Positions 45,491 through 54,004 of a stretch of DNA of 64,000 nucleotides are shown here, piece after piece (the stretch's first letter is position 1; each line of letters opens with the position of its first letter). Source of the stretch: Bacillus sp. BHET2. Lineage in GTDB: Bacteria; Bacillota; Bacilli; Bacillales; Bacillaceae_B. The position numbers and the translations under genes are program-made. The stretch spans positions 558,001-622,000 of the forward strand of contig NZ_VCQN01000001.1 of NCBI RefSeq assembly GCF_005938125.1, written 5' to 3'. The notes under the pieces were generated by a model. That model saw only the letters and a program-made list of their open reading frames with translations. It had not been told where the DNA came from and made no database searches.

Positions 45491-46512
45491 GAACATATAA
45501 CCGACATCATGTGATCATTACCGTTTGTTTGATGTTCATCGTTGTGTTAGTTGGAGGGAGCATTTACTTTAATGTTACGGATGGGAAGATCCCGAATACG
45601 TTTATTCTTTATGACGATGCTGGGAAAATCATTGGAGATGCGCCGTTTCCACCCTCCGCTGATTTTCCTTTTGGAACGGACCGAAAAGGAGATCATCTGT
45701 TTTATAAAGTATTGGAAGGGGCACAGTATACTCTTGGTGCAGCGATTGTCATTTCTATTCTCAGTTTCATCCTTTCATTTTATCTTGGTGTCGTCGGTGG
45801 GTTTATTCGATCAAAAGCGAAGAAATGGACTCAATCAATGTTCACATCGTTCTATTTTATCCCCCAATCCATTATTGCTTATAACGTTTTATATCCATTG
45901 TTGTGGGAGCCACCTAAAGGATTTGAAACAAGTTTTCAAGAAAGAGTCATTTTACAAGTGATTACCCTGGCCGTATTGACAGCACCCACCACGACGATCT
46001 TAATTTCGAATGAAACACAACAAATTCTTCAGAAAGAGTTTGTAACAAGTGCGAGAGTATTGGGAGGAAGTAAGTTTTTTCTCTTTCGGAAACATATTCT
46101 CCCCCATTTAAAACTGCGCCTCTTTATCATTTTCCCTAAAATTACGATACAAGTACTTTTAATTATTGCTCATTTAGGTTTCTTCCAACTCTACTTTGGA
46201 GGCACGGAGGTTTGTTACGGGCCGTTTTGTGATCCCCCTTTGCCAATCGTACAGGAGTGGTCGGGGATGATGTCGATGAACTTTATAGAATTGTATAATG
46301 GGTGGTGGATCTTTATGGTTCCCATGGCCTTTTTTGCATTGACGATTTTATCCTTAACAGGTATAGCTCAGGGGCTTGAGCGTCTCTTGGAAGAAGATGA
46401 AGAAGTTGCAATGTCTTCTTCTGAAAAAGGTGACGTGAAAGCACTAAACAAGAAGATGGATCAAAAATCTGATGCTGATTTTTCTAGGGTTACGAACCAT
46501 TTTCGTGCATAA
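45487..46512 (+). CDS. OppC-like ABC permease
   Basis: A 341-residue partner of the previous protein. It has an outside FGTDRKGDHLFYKVLEGAQY segment typical of OppC/DppC (GTDxxGRD... pattern), six membrane segments, and an EAA loop (EFVTSARVLGGSKFFLFRKH then ILPH). The C-terminus is charged and low-complexity. TTG start overlapping the upstream stop, after AAGGAGATG. Two cysteines in VCYGPFCDPP sit in an outside loop. Confidence 0.8.
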   Translation: MRTYNRHHVIITVCLMFIVVLVGGSIYFNVTDGKIPNTFILYDDAGKIIGDAPFPPSADFPFGTDRKGDHLFYKVLEGAQYTLGAAIVISILSFILSFYLGVVGGFIRSKAKKWTQSMFTSFYFIPQSIIAYNVLYPLLWEPPKGFETSFQERVILQVITLAVLTAPTTTILISNETQQILQKEFVTSARVLGGSKFFLFRKHILPHLKLRLFIIFPKITIQVLLIIAHLGFFQLYFGGTEVCYGPFCDPPLPIVQEWSGMMSMNFIELYNGWWIFMVPMAFFALTILSLTGIAQGLERLLEEDEEVAMSSSEKGDVKALNKKMDQKSDADFSRVTNHFRA

Positions 46513-46544
46513 TTCTATTCTATTTTAATTCAAGGTAAGAGAAA

Positions 46545-46580
46545 ATGAGGAAGTGCCATCTTGGCACTTCCTCATCTTTT
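46545..46580 (+). terminator. Terminator of the permease operon
   Basis: ATGAGGAAGTGCC and GGCACTTCCTCAT pair around a five-base loop and run into CTTTT. Confidence 0.8.
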
Positions 46581-46872
46581 ATAGAGAAGAATTTTAATCC
46601 TTCTATTATCTCGGCACCAGTTTATAACACCACTCCCCCATTGACCACTTTAAGAATCGTTCCCATTCTTCCTCAATGCTTCCATAAAGAAGGGTTATGC
46701 CACTTTTTATGGAATACTAGATACATAGAAAGATGAAAAATTCTTATCTATTCATATCAACATCTCTATTGCCGTTACCTGGCGAACCAGTCCGAATGAG
46801 TTGTTCTGAACGTCGAATATAGTAGAGCCCCAGAAAATCTCTTTAAAATACCCATTCCACGTTTTTTATTAC
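46581..46872. other. Decayed intergenic DNA
   Basis: About 290 bases with no intact gene. On the minus strand, from about 46855 down to 46757, 35 codons read WNGYFKEIFWGSTIFDVQNN then SFGLVRQVTAIEMLI and stop. This looks like the end of a lost protein gene but lacks a start and ribosome site. Confidence 0.35.
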
Positions 46873-47024
46873 ATGAAGTTAGGGTATAAGATAGATGCAA
46901 AGGATACAGACTTGATGTAGTGGAAAAAGCACTGGCACAAGGTCAGGCAGATATTGTTACAGATAAACATACATACACCAAACAAGATTTCCGAACAGGA
47001 GGAACGGTAACCATTGAAAAATAA
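46873..47024 (+). pseudogene. Frameshifted small gene before crtP
   Basis: ATG 46873 opens MKLGYKIDAKDTDLM and stops. One frame over, from 46911, DVVEKALAQGQADIVTDKHT then [16 protein letters not shown] runs to a stop at 47024, overlapping the crtP start. The two parts together would give about 51 residues. No family recognised. Confidence 0.4.
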
Positions 47025-48501
47025 AACGGTACTGATCATTGGAGGCGGACTCGGCGGGGTGTCGGCGGCCATTACACTGGCACAGGCGGGATACGATGTC
47101 TCCTTATATGAAAAAAACGATCACATTGGAGGAAAGTTGAACCGGCTCGAGCAAGACGGCTTTGGGTTTGATCTGGGTCCGTCCATTTTGACGATGCCGC
47201 AGATCTTTGAGAAATTGTTTGCGGCCAGTGGTAAATCGATGAAGGATTATGTCCAGATAGAGAGGCTGGATCATCAATGACGTTCCTTTTTCCCCGATGG
47301 AAATGTCATAGACTTGTATGAAGATGTGAACGACATGCTAGAGAAGAATGCCTCTCTCAGTGAAAAGGACATTCGTGAATATCAACGTCTGCTGGAGCAT
47401 TCGAAGACTCATTACGATATGACGGATAAAACGTTATTTAAAGGTGCGGATACGGCAAAAGGAATCGTCAAGCAGGCGGGACTGTTCAGTGTTTTGAAGA
47501 ACATTGACCTGATGTCCACGGTGCATAAATCCCTCGATAAGCGGATCAGTCATGAGCAGTTTCGCGAAATGCTCTCCTATTTTATCAAGTATGTCGGTTC
47601 GTCCCCTTACGATGCGCCGGCCGTGATGAATATGATGATCTACATGCAGCATGACCAGGGAGCATGGTACGTTCCCGGCGGATTGCACAAGCTCGCGGAT
47701 GCTCTTGTGAAGCTGGCGGAAGAAGTGGGGGTGACCGTCCAACTTGGACGACAGATCGTCAAGCTAGACAAGAAGGATGGCGATATTACCGGAGCCGTAT
47801 TGGATGACGGAACACTGGTGACGGCCGATCATTATGTATCGAATATGGAAGTCATTCCGGTTTACGAGCGATTACTGGAGGAAGACAGCGATTATATTGA
47901 AAAATTAAAAATGAAATTCGAACCGGCGAGTTCCGGTCTCGTCATGCACCTCGGTGTGAAGAAGAGTTATCCGCAGCTGCGCCATCATAATTTCTTTTTC
48001 GCGGAAAATATGAAGGAGCAAATGGAATCGATCTTCCACCGCCATGAACTGCCGGAGGATCCGGTCATTTATCTCGTCAATGTCAATAAGACCGATCCGA
48101 CACAGGCCCCTCCAGGACATGAAAATATCAAGGTGCTGCCTCATATTCCTTTTATCCGGGATGAGAATCCGTATACGCAAGAGGACTATGAACAATTCGC
48201 TGAGCGGGTCCTGATCAAATTGGAGAAGATGGGCCTCGATGGCTTGCGTGACAACATTGTCACCAGGGATATGTGGACACCGGAAGATATCAGGCGCACT
48301 TATGGTTCTGACCGCGGTGCGATTTATGGGACCGTGTCTGACAGTAAGAAGAATAAAGGCTTGAAGCATCCGAAACAGAGTGAGCGCTACGACAACCTCT
48401 ACTTTGTCGGGGGGACGGTGAATCCGGGAGGCGGAATGCCGATGGTGACCTTAAGCGGCCAGCTTGTCGGTGAGAAAATTATGGAGAGGGATGCTTTATA
48501 A
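47014..48501 (+). pseudogene. crtP: crtP (4,4'-diaponeurosporene oxidase type) with in-frame TGA
   Basis: Two open stretches in the same frame, 47014-47280 and 47314-48501, are split only by TGA at 47278. The junction reads RLDHQ-stop-RSFFPDGNVIDLYED; the CrtP family has Trp at that place (HQWRSFFPDG), so TGG became TGA. The rest is intact: FAD loop [53 protein letters not shown] and VGGTVNPGGGMPMVTLSGQ. It would oxidise the end of a C30 carotenoid in staphyloxanthin-like synthesis. With the stop it yields an 88-residue stub unless read through or a sequencing error. Confidence 0.9.
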
Positions 48502-48515
48502 AAAGGGGTGATGTC

Positions 48516-49016
48516 ATGATCGTATCACTGCCTGACCATTGGATCATAGTCATTGATGTGATTGCCTGGACGTTCTTTCATCTCTTCATTTCGGCGATTT
48601 GCTTGAAACTGCCTTTGACCTGGTTTTTGAAAGACCATTTCTGGTTTCGGATGTTCCCTTTTGAACAGTCTGGAGCATTGTGGCAGCGTTTATTCCGGGT
48701 GAAATCGTGGAAAGGTTTGATTCTGGATGGAACGATTTTTCTCAAAAAGGGATACAGCAAAAAGGGGTTGCATGGGACGAAGTCGAGGGACTTGAAGGTA
48801 TTTGCCGCAGAAACGAAACGCGCGGAATTAACCCATTGGCTCTCCATTCTCCCTGCTCCGCTGTTCTTCATATGGAATCCAGTATCGGTAGGATGGGGGA
48901 TGGTCCTGTATGCCATAGTCTTCAACGTACCGATTATCGTGGTTCAACGGTACAATCGGGGGCGTATATCGGCGATTACGTCAGGACTTGGCAAGAAATC
49001 AAGCAGGCAACAGTAA
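48516..49016 (+). CDS. crtO: CrtO-like carotenoid acyltransferase
   Basis: A 166-residue membrane protein with the CrtO pattern: WTFFHLFISAICLKLPLTWF, FRMFPFEQSGALWQRLFRVK, SWKGLILDGTIFLKKGY, then ETKRAELTHWLSILPAPLFF and VPIIVVQRYNRGR. CrtO attaches a fatty acid to the glycosylated carotenoid in the last step of staphyloxanthin-type synthesis. It lies 14 bases after crtP and 70 before crtQ. Confidence 0.87.
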   Translation: MIVSLPDHWIIVIDVIAWTFFHLFISAICLKLPLTWFLKDHFWFRMFPFEQSGALWQRLFRVKSWKGLILDGTIFLKKGYSKKGLHGTKSRDLKVFAAETKRAELTHWLSILPAPLFFIWNPVSVGWGMVLYAIVFNVPIIVVQRYNRGRISAITSGLGKKSSRQQ

Positions 49017-49086
49017 GTATGCAGCTACATAGAGGTTGAACGAGGATTTGCACGTTTGTGCGTTCTAGAGGAAGGAGGCAGGTTAC

Positions 49087-50193
49087 ATGACAGCTTCGGA
49101 AGTGATCAATCTCATCTTGGGTGTCCTGGGGGTTATCATTGGCATGATCATGTTTTGGTCCTTGCCGGTTCCGGGTTTCACCTCCAGAAATATGGTGGAT
49201 TTGCCGTTTCTGTCCATCATTATCCCTGCCAGGAATGAAGAAAGCAGGATCTCTCCGTTATTGAAGTCATTGCAGGAGCAGCGATTCAAGGGATTTGAAG
49301 TCCTGTTGGTGGACGACGATTCATCGGATCGTACCGCGGCCATCGCAGAAAGCTACGGTGTAACGGTCCTGCAGAATAACGGGGCAGGGAAATCGTCGGC
49401 CTGCTGGCTAGGTGCCAAGGAGGCAAAAGGGAGCTGGTTGCTATTCCTGGATGCCGATACCAGATTCACCAGTGTGGATGGATTACGTAATCTCCTCCAT
49501 TACTATCAGGGAAAAGGAGCCAGGGGTATCCTCGCATTGCAGCCATATCACACAGTGGAGCGTGTGTATGAGCACCTCTCCATTGTTTTTAACATCATCG
49601 TCGTTGTGGGCATGAATCTATTCACCGTCTGGGGATCCCGATTTAAAGCCGCCGGCTCGTTCGGTCCATGTATTCTATGTAATCGAGACGATTACTTCTT
49701 ATCCGGTGGGCATGAGAAAATCGAGGGTGCCATCATGGATGATCTGGCATTGGGCGAGGCATTTCTTGATCAGAACCTTCCCGTTCGCTGCCTAGGCGGC
49801 AGGGGGATCATTTCATTTCGCATGTATCCGGAAGGCTTCGGAAGCCTTATCGAAGGCTGGTGCAAAAGTTTTGCCGTTGGTTCCAAGTCCACTCATCCCG
49901 TCGTCATGTTGATGGTCATTCTCTGGATTACCGGAAGTTTAACCACCGCGTCATCAATGATCTCTTCGATGATGGAGGAAAGAACCGCCGCTATGATTGC
50001 CAATGGGGTATTGTATATCCTCTATGCCGTTCAAACAGCATGGTTTGCCCGCAGGGTCGGGGATTTCAGATGGGGGTGTTTCCCTTTTTACCCGTTACTG
50101 TTTTTATTCTTCGCAGTGATTTTCCTTTATTCTTTCGTTCGGGTGAATATTTTCCATTCTGTGAAATGGAAGGGGCGTAAGATAAAGGTGTGA
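49087..50193 (+). CDS. crtQ: CrtQ-like carotenoid glycosyltransferase
   Basis: A 368-residue family 2 glycosyltransferase. It has an N-terminal membrane anchor, then SIIIPARNEESRISPLLKSL, LLVDDDSSDRTAAIAESYG, LFLDADTRF (DxD), GPCILCNRDDYFLSGGH, DDLALGEAF and a C-terminal cluster of membrane segments. In the crt context it is the CrtQ type, which glucosylates diaponeurosporenoate. GAAGGAGGC is its ribosome site. It ends the cluster; a terminator follows. Confidence 0.87.
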   Translation: MTASEVINLILGVLGVIIGMIMFWSLPVPGFTSRNMVDLPFLSIIIPARNEESRISPLLKSLQEQRFKGFEVLLVDDDSSDRTAAIAESYGVTVLQNNGAGKSSACWLGAKEAKGSWLLFLDADTRFTSVDGLRNLLHYYQGKGARGILALQPYHTVERVYEHLSIVFNIIVVVGMNLFTVWGSRFKAAGSFGPCILCNRDDYFLSGGHEKIEGAIMDDLALGEAFLDQNLPVRCLGGRGIISFRMYPEGFGSLIEGWCKSFAVGSKSTHPVVMLMVILWITGSLTTASSMISSMMEERTAAMIANGVLYILYAVQTAWFARRVGDFRWGCFPFYPLLFLFFAVIFLYSFVRVNIFHSVKWKGRKIKV

Positions 50194-50242
50194 ATTGCCT
50201 CTTTTCTAGCTGAATGATTGGCCATCGGGATTTTCTCTCAGA

Positions 50243-50291
50243 CTCCCGTCGCGCTAAAGCTTTAGCACGACGGGGGTCTTGACCCTTTTTT
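50243..50291 (+). terminator. Terminator of the carotenoid cluster
   Basis: CCCGTCG, GCTAAAGC, its complement GCTTTAGC and CGACGGG form a long near-palindromic stem, followed by GACCCTTTTTT. Confidence 0.8.
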
Positions 50292-50292
50292 C

Positions 50293-50409
50293 ATGTATGA
50301 CAAAACGGGTGTGGAGATGAAAGCCTTGGAAGGAATCATTCAATCATTATCAAATCAAGGATATACATTTGTCACAGTTAATGAGCTTCAGGAATTAAAC
50401 GGTAACTAG
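50293..50409 (+). pseudogene. Relic of a polysaccharide deacetylase C-terminus
   Basis: An open frame of 38 codons, with VEMKALEGIIQSLSNQGYTF then VTVNELQELNGN, matches the last helix-strand of NodB-type deacetylases (Lx.II..L...GY.FVT..EL). The catalytic part and a ribosome site are missing, and the terminator sits directly upstream, so it is a remnant. Confidence 0.6.
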
Positions 50410-50426
50410 TGTTGATGTTTTGTTCG

Positions 50427-50560
50427 GGTAGAGTGGGGACGGTTCTCGCTCTACTTTTCTTCTTTGGAAGGGAATAAAAACTCCCCAATAAAAAGCTCCA
50501 TTGCACGCCTGAGGTTCACTGAAAAAGTAGGGTAAGAACCCTACCCTTTCTTCTTTTTGA
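50427..50560. repeat. About 130-bp composite repeat (copy 1)
   Basis: GGGTAGAGTGGGGACGG hairpin, then TTTTCTTCTTTGGAAGGGAA, AAAAGCTCCATTGCACGCCT, GGTTCACTGAAAAAGTAGGG and AAGAACCCTACCC. The same order is found at 53436-53570. It lies between the deacetylase relic and the end of the minus-strand lipoprotein gene. Confidence 0.7.
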
Positions 50561-50565
50561 TTGTC

Positions 50566-51159
50566 TTACCCGACAATTCCCCTCATATCTTCAGGTGAAT
50601 GAAATTCTGTCACTTCCCCTTTTTTTAGATCAACTATATAACGTCCATTGGTAGAGGAGTGTCCTGACACGAGTGAAGAATACCATATAATAACGTAATC
50701 TTTTATTGTTCCATCATAATTCACAAAGTGATTGTCATCTTCGATCAACTCGTCTTTTTCCTTCAAATACTCCTTCACTAACGATTCAGCTTTTGCTTTC
50801 TCCTTAGTTGTTGCTTTGTCTTCGACTTTAAGGTCACTATCTGGACTAGAAACTGTTTCGGTGTTTTGTTCTATGTCTTCATCAGTATTCATATTATCCT
50901 CAGAAGCATTATCCTCGTCGCTAGATATTTCAGATTCATTCACTCCACTTGTTATCGCACTGTCACCTTCGTTCTCGGAAGAATCTTCTTGCACAGAATC
51001 CTTCGAGTCTACAGATGAAGTGGTTTCATTCATATCAGAAGCCACTTGCGAGTTTTCTTCAGAAGTTCCAGCATCCGTCGTACTCTCCGGACCATTGGCA
51101 CAACCACCAATTAACAAAGCCAGTGATAGGATGGCAACATTCATACACATTTTTTTCAT
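50566..51159 (-). CDS. Acidic lipoprotein of unknown function
   Basis: A 197-residue protein with lipobox LALLIGGCANG, a Ser/Asp/Glu-rich spacer of about 90 residues (very acidic), then a small domain EKAKAESLVKEYLKEKDELI to VDLKKGEVTEFHSPEDM. The repeat-like spacer and short C-terminal domain fit Bacillus surface lipoproteins. ATG 51159 has GGAAGG eight bases upstream. No catalytic motif. Function unknown. Confidence 0.7.
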   Translation of the reverse strand: MKKMCMNVAILSLALLIGGCANGPESTTDAGTSEENSQVASDMNETTSSVDSKDSVQEDSSENEGDSAITSGVNESEISSDEDNASEDNMNTDEDIEQNTETVSSPDSDLKVEDKATTKEKAKAESLVKEYLKEKDELIEDDNHFVNYDGTIKDYVIIWYSSLVSGHSSTNGRYIVDLKKGEVTEFHSPEDMRGIVG

Positions 51160-51505
51160 CAAATCTTCCTTCCATTAACCTACAAGACAATCAGCAACAT
51201 ACTTCATTCTTGTGATTTCACCATTTGTATAAGCTATTATCATGTTAAATTATTATATTATATTTGTAAAATATAGAAAAAATGAAAGAGTTAGGAACTT
51301 ATCCTGGGTTAAGTTGCCCGGGGCTCCTACCGGTTTACCCTAACTACCTTTATTTTTTTAGGAGATGCGAAAGTAGGGTGGAATCCGTCCCCTATTAACC
51401 CGCAGAAATTCCCTATTGACTTTAGTTGATTTCCACACCATACTCATCCACTTTTTGGTATACTATTTGTAATAAATTTACATAGTTATAAGGAGTGATT
51501 CTTTA
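51160..51505. other. Intergenic stretch with hairpin-type remnants and a promoter
   Basis: About 345 bases. AAGTAGGGTGGAATCCGTCC near 51370-51390 belongs to the dispersed family. TATACT (about 51461) and AAGGAGTG before 51506 probably serve the retropepsin-like gene. No gene seen. Confidence 0.45.
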
Positions 51506-52663
51506 ATGAAAATGGAGAGATTGAAGACGTTTCATTTTCCTGAAGTTGAATCAAATGAGAAAAACAATGGATTTTGCGCTGCTTTAACATTGATCACAGA
51601 AGGAGAAGACCTTCTTGCCATTCAAGAATTGAAGAAAATTTATGCGACTACAGATGACTCTTCATTAAAGAGTAACGCTGCCAATCTATTGTTTGAATTG
51701 TATTTTGCAAGATCAGAATGGAATCAAATGGAATCCGAAGGGCTGCTGGACGAACCCACCATAGAGAAAAGCAATCGAATAATTGGAAAAGCCTGCAATA
51801 TGTCTGACTCTGCAGAGATCTCTTTCTCGGATCAACCTATACGCATTCCAATGATCCCAAGTCTCACAGGTTGCCCAACGATTGAAGTTTTACTTAATGG
51901 AGTAAAGAAATGCTTCTGGTTAGATACAGGTGCTGGAATGAGCGTTGTTTCACATTCTTTAGCAAAAGAATGTCATATTGATTTGTTAGAAGAGAAGGAA
52001 ATGGTAGTGGGAAATTCAACCCATCTAGATCTGACTACGAATCTAGCATTTATTGATTCGATTGAAATAATGAATCTTCAAATTCGCAGACAACCGGCTC
52101 TAGTCCTGTCTGATCATCTTCTGGAGATTCAGATTCCTAACACGAAAGAGATCATGGCGATTGACGGGATTATCGGGTGGGATGTTATTCAACATTTACA
52201 TCTGGAAATTGATTATAAACAGAAACAAGTATTAATTAAGAAACCAGCTTGTAAGGAACCAAAGGAAAGAAATCTATTTTTCTGCGGAGCTCCCATTGTA
52301 AAGGTTTCAGCAAATACACAAACGCCATTGTATTTCGGCTTAGACACCGGGGCAAATAAGACTCATTTCGGGCAGCCGCTTCTAACAAAAGTTGATGATC
52401 TCCAAGTAGAGAACAGAACCACCCATGCAGGAGGCCTTGGTGACTTGAAAGAAAGAGAGATAAAGAGCCTTGAAGCCTTGAGCGTTCAGTTATCTCCCCA
52501 CCAGAATCTCACCTTTCAAAATGTAAGAATGATGCTAACTGATTTTGCCACATTCTTTAAACTTGATGGTGTATTCGGGAGTGATATTGGGAAGGATGGC
52601 CGATTGGTTATTGATTACGTAAATAGGGTGTTTGAAGTTGTAGTTTCCAATGATGAAATATAA
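51506..52663 (+). CDS. Double retropepsin-like aspartic protease protein
   Basis: A 385-residue protein with two aspartyl-protease units. The first (about 120-245) has CFWLDTGAGMSVVS and later IDGIIGWDVIQ. The second (about 260-380) has LYFGLDTGANKTHF and later LDGVFGSDI. Each shows a DTGA catalytic triplet plus the following hydrophobic-Gly strand of retropepsin-like domains. The N-terminal 110 residues are TPR-like and helical. No signal peptide, so it is cytoplasmic. Since retropepsins act as dimers, two units in one chain could form one active site. Substrate unknown. Confidence 0.85.
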   Translation: MKMERLKTFHFPEVESNEKNNGFCAALTLITEGEDLLAIQELKKIYATTDDSSLKSNAANLLFELYFARSEWNQMESEGLLDEPTIEKSNRIIGKACNMSDSAEISFSDQPIRIPMIPSLTGCPTIEVLLNGVKKCFWLDTGAGMSVVSHSLAKECHIDLLEEKEMVVGNSTHLDLTTNLAFIDSIEIMNLQIRRQPALVLSDHLLEIQIPNTKEIMAIDGIIGWDVIQHLHLEIDYKQKQVLIKKPACKEPKERNLFFCGAPIVKVSANTQTPLYFGLDTGANKTHFGQPLLTKVDDLQVENRTTHAGGLGDLKEREIKSLEALSVQLSPHQNLTFQNVRMMLTDFATFFKLDGVFGSDIGKDGRLVIDYVNRVFEVVVSNDEI

Positions 52664-52765
52664 ATAAATGGCTTAACCTGAAGGCAGGGGTCCCCAGTTA
52701 TTCTAAATTCAGCACGTGTATAGACATTCAATCGTGACAAATTATATTTGTAGGGTGAAAAGTCG

Positions 52766-53422
52766 ATGATAGGAATAAGTGTAGCAACGAAGTGGGAATA
52801 TGAAGCGACATTGGAATATTTCGGCATAAAAGATAATGAACGTGTCGGTTATCCTTATGGCGAGTATTTCATTAGAACAATTAATGATATCGAACTTGTT
52901 TTTTATAGTACCGGTGTAAGAAAAGTAAATGGTGTTGGTGGTAATCAGTATATGATTTCTACATTTAATTTAACGAAAGTAATCGTTGTTGGAACCTGTG
53001 CAGGAATAGATGATACGTTCACTAATTTGGATATTCTGGTACCCAATAAAGCCGTTCAATATGATTGCACAGTAAAAGAAATCGAGCCTCTTATTAAACA
53101 ATCCTTCGTAGTCGATATTGATCTATCAAAATATGGGAATGATTTTTATACCGGAACCATTGGCACCGCTGATAAAGCAGTGGTTATGTGGAAGGACTAT
53201 TTAGAACTTAAAGAAAACGAAATAACAATAGCCGATACAGAAGCCGGTGCAATTGCTTATATCTGTAAGAAGAATGATGTTGAATGTATTATTATTAAAG
53301 GAATATCTGATTTTCCAACAGATGAAAGAAACACTGATAAATTAGAATCAAACATTGAACAAATTAATGTGTATTTAGAAAACACACCCAAAGTGATAAC
53401 AAAATATTTGGCGAATATTTAA
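52766..53422 (+). CDS. Nucleoside phosphorylase/MTAN-like protein
   Basis: A 218-residue protein with the PNP/UDP phosphorylase fold: IGISVATKWEYEAT, YSTGVRKVNGVGGNQYM, KVIVVGTCAGIDDTF, DTEAGAIAYICKKNDVECI with the nucleoside-binding Glu, and IIKGISDFPTD with the catalytic Asp. It probably cleaves the glycosidic bond of a nucleoside such as methylthioadenosine, or acts as a signal-nucleotide enzyme. It is shorter and diverged from housekeeping MTAN, so the substrate is open. Confidence 0.8.
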   Translation: MIGISVATKWEYEATLEYFGIKDNERVGYPYGEYFIRTINDIELVFYSTGVRKVNGVGGNQYMISTFNLTKVIVVGTCAGIDDTFTNLDILVPNKAVQYDCTVKEIEPLIKQSFVVDIDLSKYGNDFYTGTIGTADKAVVMWKDYLELKENEITIADTEAGAIAYICKKNDVECIIIKGISDFPTDERNTDKLESNIEQINVYLENTPKVITKYLANI

Positions 53423-53435
53423 AAAGATTTATATA

Positions 53436-53570
53436 GGGTAGAGTGGGGACGGATCCCACTCTACTTTTCTTTTTTTACAAAGGAAAAAAACCTCGTTAAA
53501 AAAAAGCTCCACTTCACGGCTGGGTTCACCATGAAAAGTAAGATATGAACCGTCCATAGTTGTCATTATG
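53436..53570. repeat. About 130-bp composite repeat (copy 2)
   Basis: Perfect hairpin GTAGAGTGGG/CCCACTCTAC (53438-53464) with TTTTCTTTTTTT, then AAAAAGCTCCACTTCACGGC, GGGTTCACCATGAAAAGTAA and GAACCGTCC. It matches the order of 50427-50560. The hairpin sits 14 bases after the phosphorylase stop and likely ends that transcript. Confidence 0.75.
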
Positions 53571-53642
53571 TTAAATCTCCTACATTAAGAATGCGAGGTC
53601 GTATGAGGTGTTTATTGAGGAATGAATATATTTAAGCTTCCA

Positions 53643-53669
53643 TTAAGGATTGTTTAAGGTTCGTTTAAC
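53643..53669. promoter_or_regulatory. 11-bp phased TTAAG operator before a truncated lipoprotein gene
   Basis: TTAAG at 53643 and 53654 and TTAAC at 53665 lie exactly 11 bases apart, 10 bases before a TATAAT (53680-53685). This is the same element as at 58907-58950 in the other orientation and resembles OmpR/PhoP-type direct repeats. Confidence 0.6.
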
Positions 53670-53730
53670 TTACTTCCTTTATAATGATGAAATCCGGGAC
53701 AACAATTGATTTAAATAGTATGTTAAGTGG

Positions 53731-53856
53731 GTGAGGACAATAAGTTTCTTATTATATTTTGTTGTGGCATGGGGATTAACAGCTTGTGATTCTGAAGCTA
53801 CAGTCGGGATGAAGGGGAACATCGTGATTGTCCCTGAGCATTATTTTGGTGCCTGA
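53731..53856 (+). pseudogene. Truncated lipoprotein gene
   Basis: GTG 53731 opens MRTISFLLYFVVAWGLTACD, a signal peptide with lipobox Cys, then SEATVGMKGNIVIVPEHYFG. The frame ends in TGA inside the hairpin at 53848-53876. Only 41 residues remain; the mature domain, reminiscent of small DUF3221-type lipoproteins, is lost. Promoter and operator upstream look intact. Confidence 0.55.
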
Positions 53857-53876
53857 CCTCTAGGAGGTCAGGCACC
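53848..53876 (+). terminator. GGTGCCTGACCT hairpin with T-run
   Basis: GGTGCCTGACCT and AGGTCAGGCACC form a perfect 12-bp stem around CTAGG, followed by GTTTTTT. It is a member of the GGTGCCTG hairpin family and a good terminator. Confidence 0.75.
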
Positions 53877-54004
53877 GTTTTTTGGTTGTATTAATGGGAA
53901 GTCTAACAAAAGAAAAACCGAAGAAATGAAGTGTGGATCATGGTGGAGGGAACACAGAAGTAAGGACAAGGTAATCGTCATTACGTTTGTTGGGGAAATG
54001 ACGG

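Noticed and set aside
46545-46736. 63-codon plus-strand open frame after the OppC-like gene
   Set aside because: It starts inside the terminator hairpin and has no ribosome site or protein-like character.
47278-47313. TGA in crtP as a selenocysteine codon
   Set aside because: No SECIS-like hairpin was seen after it, and the family has Trp, not Cys, at this position.
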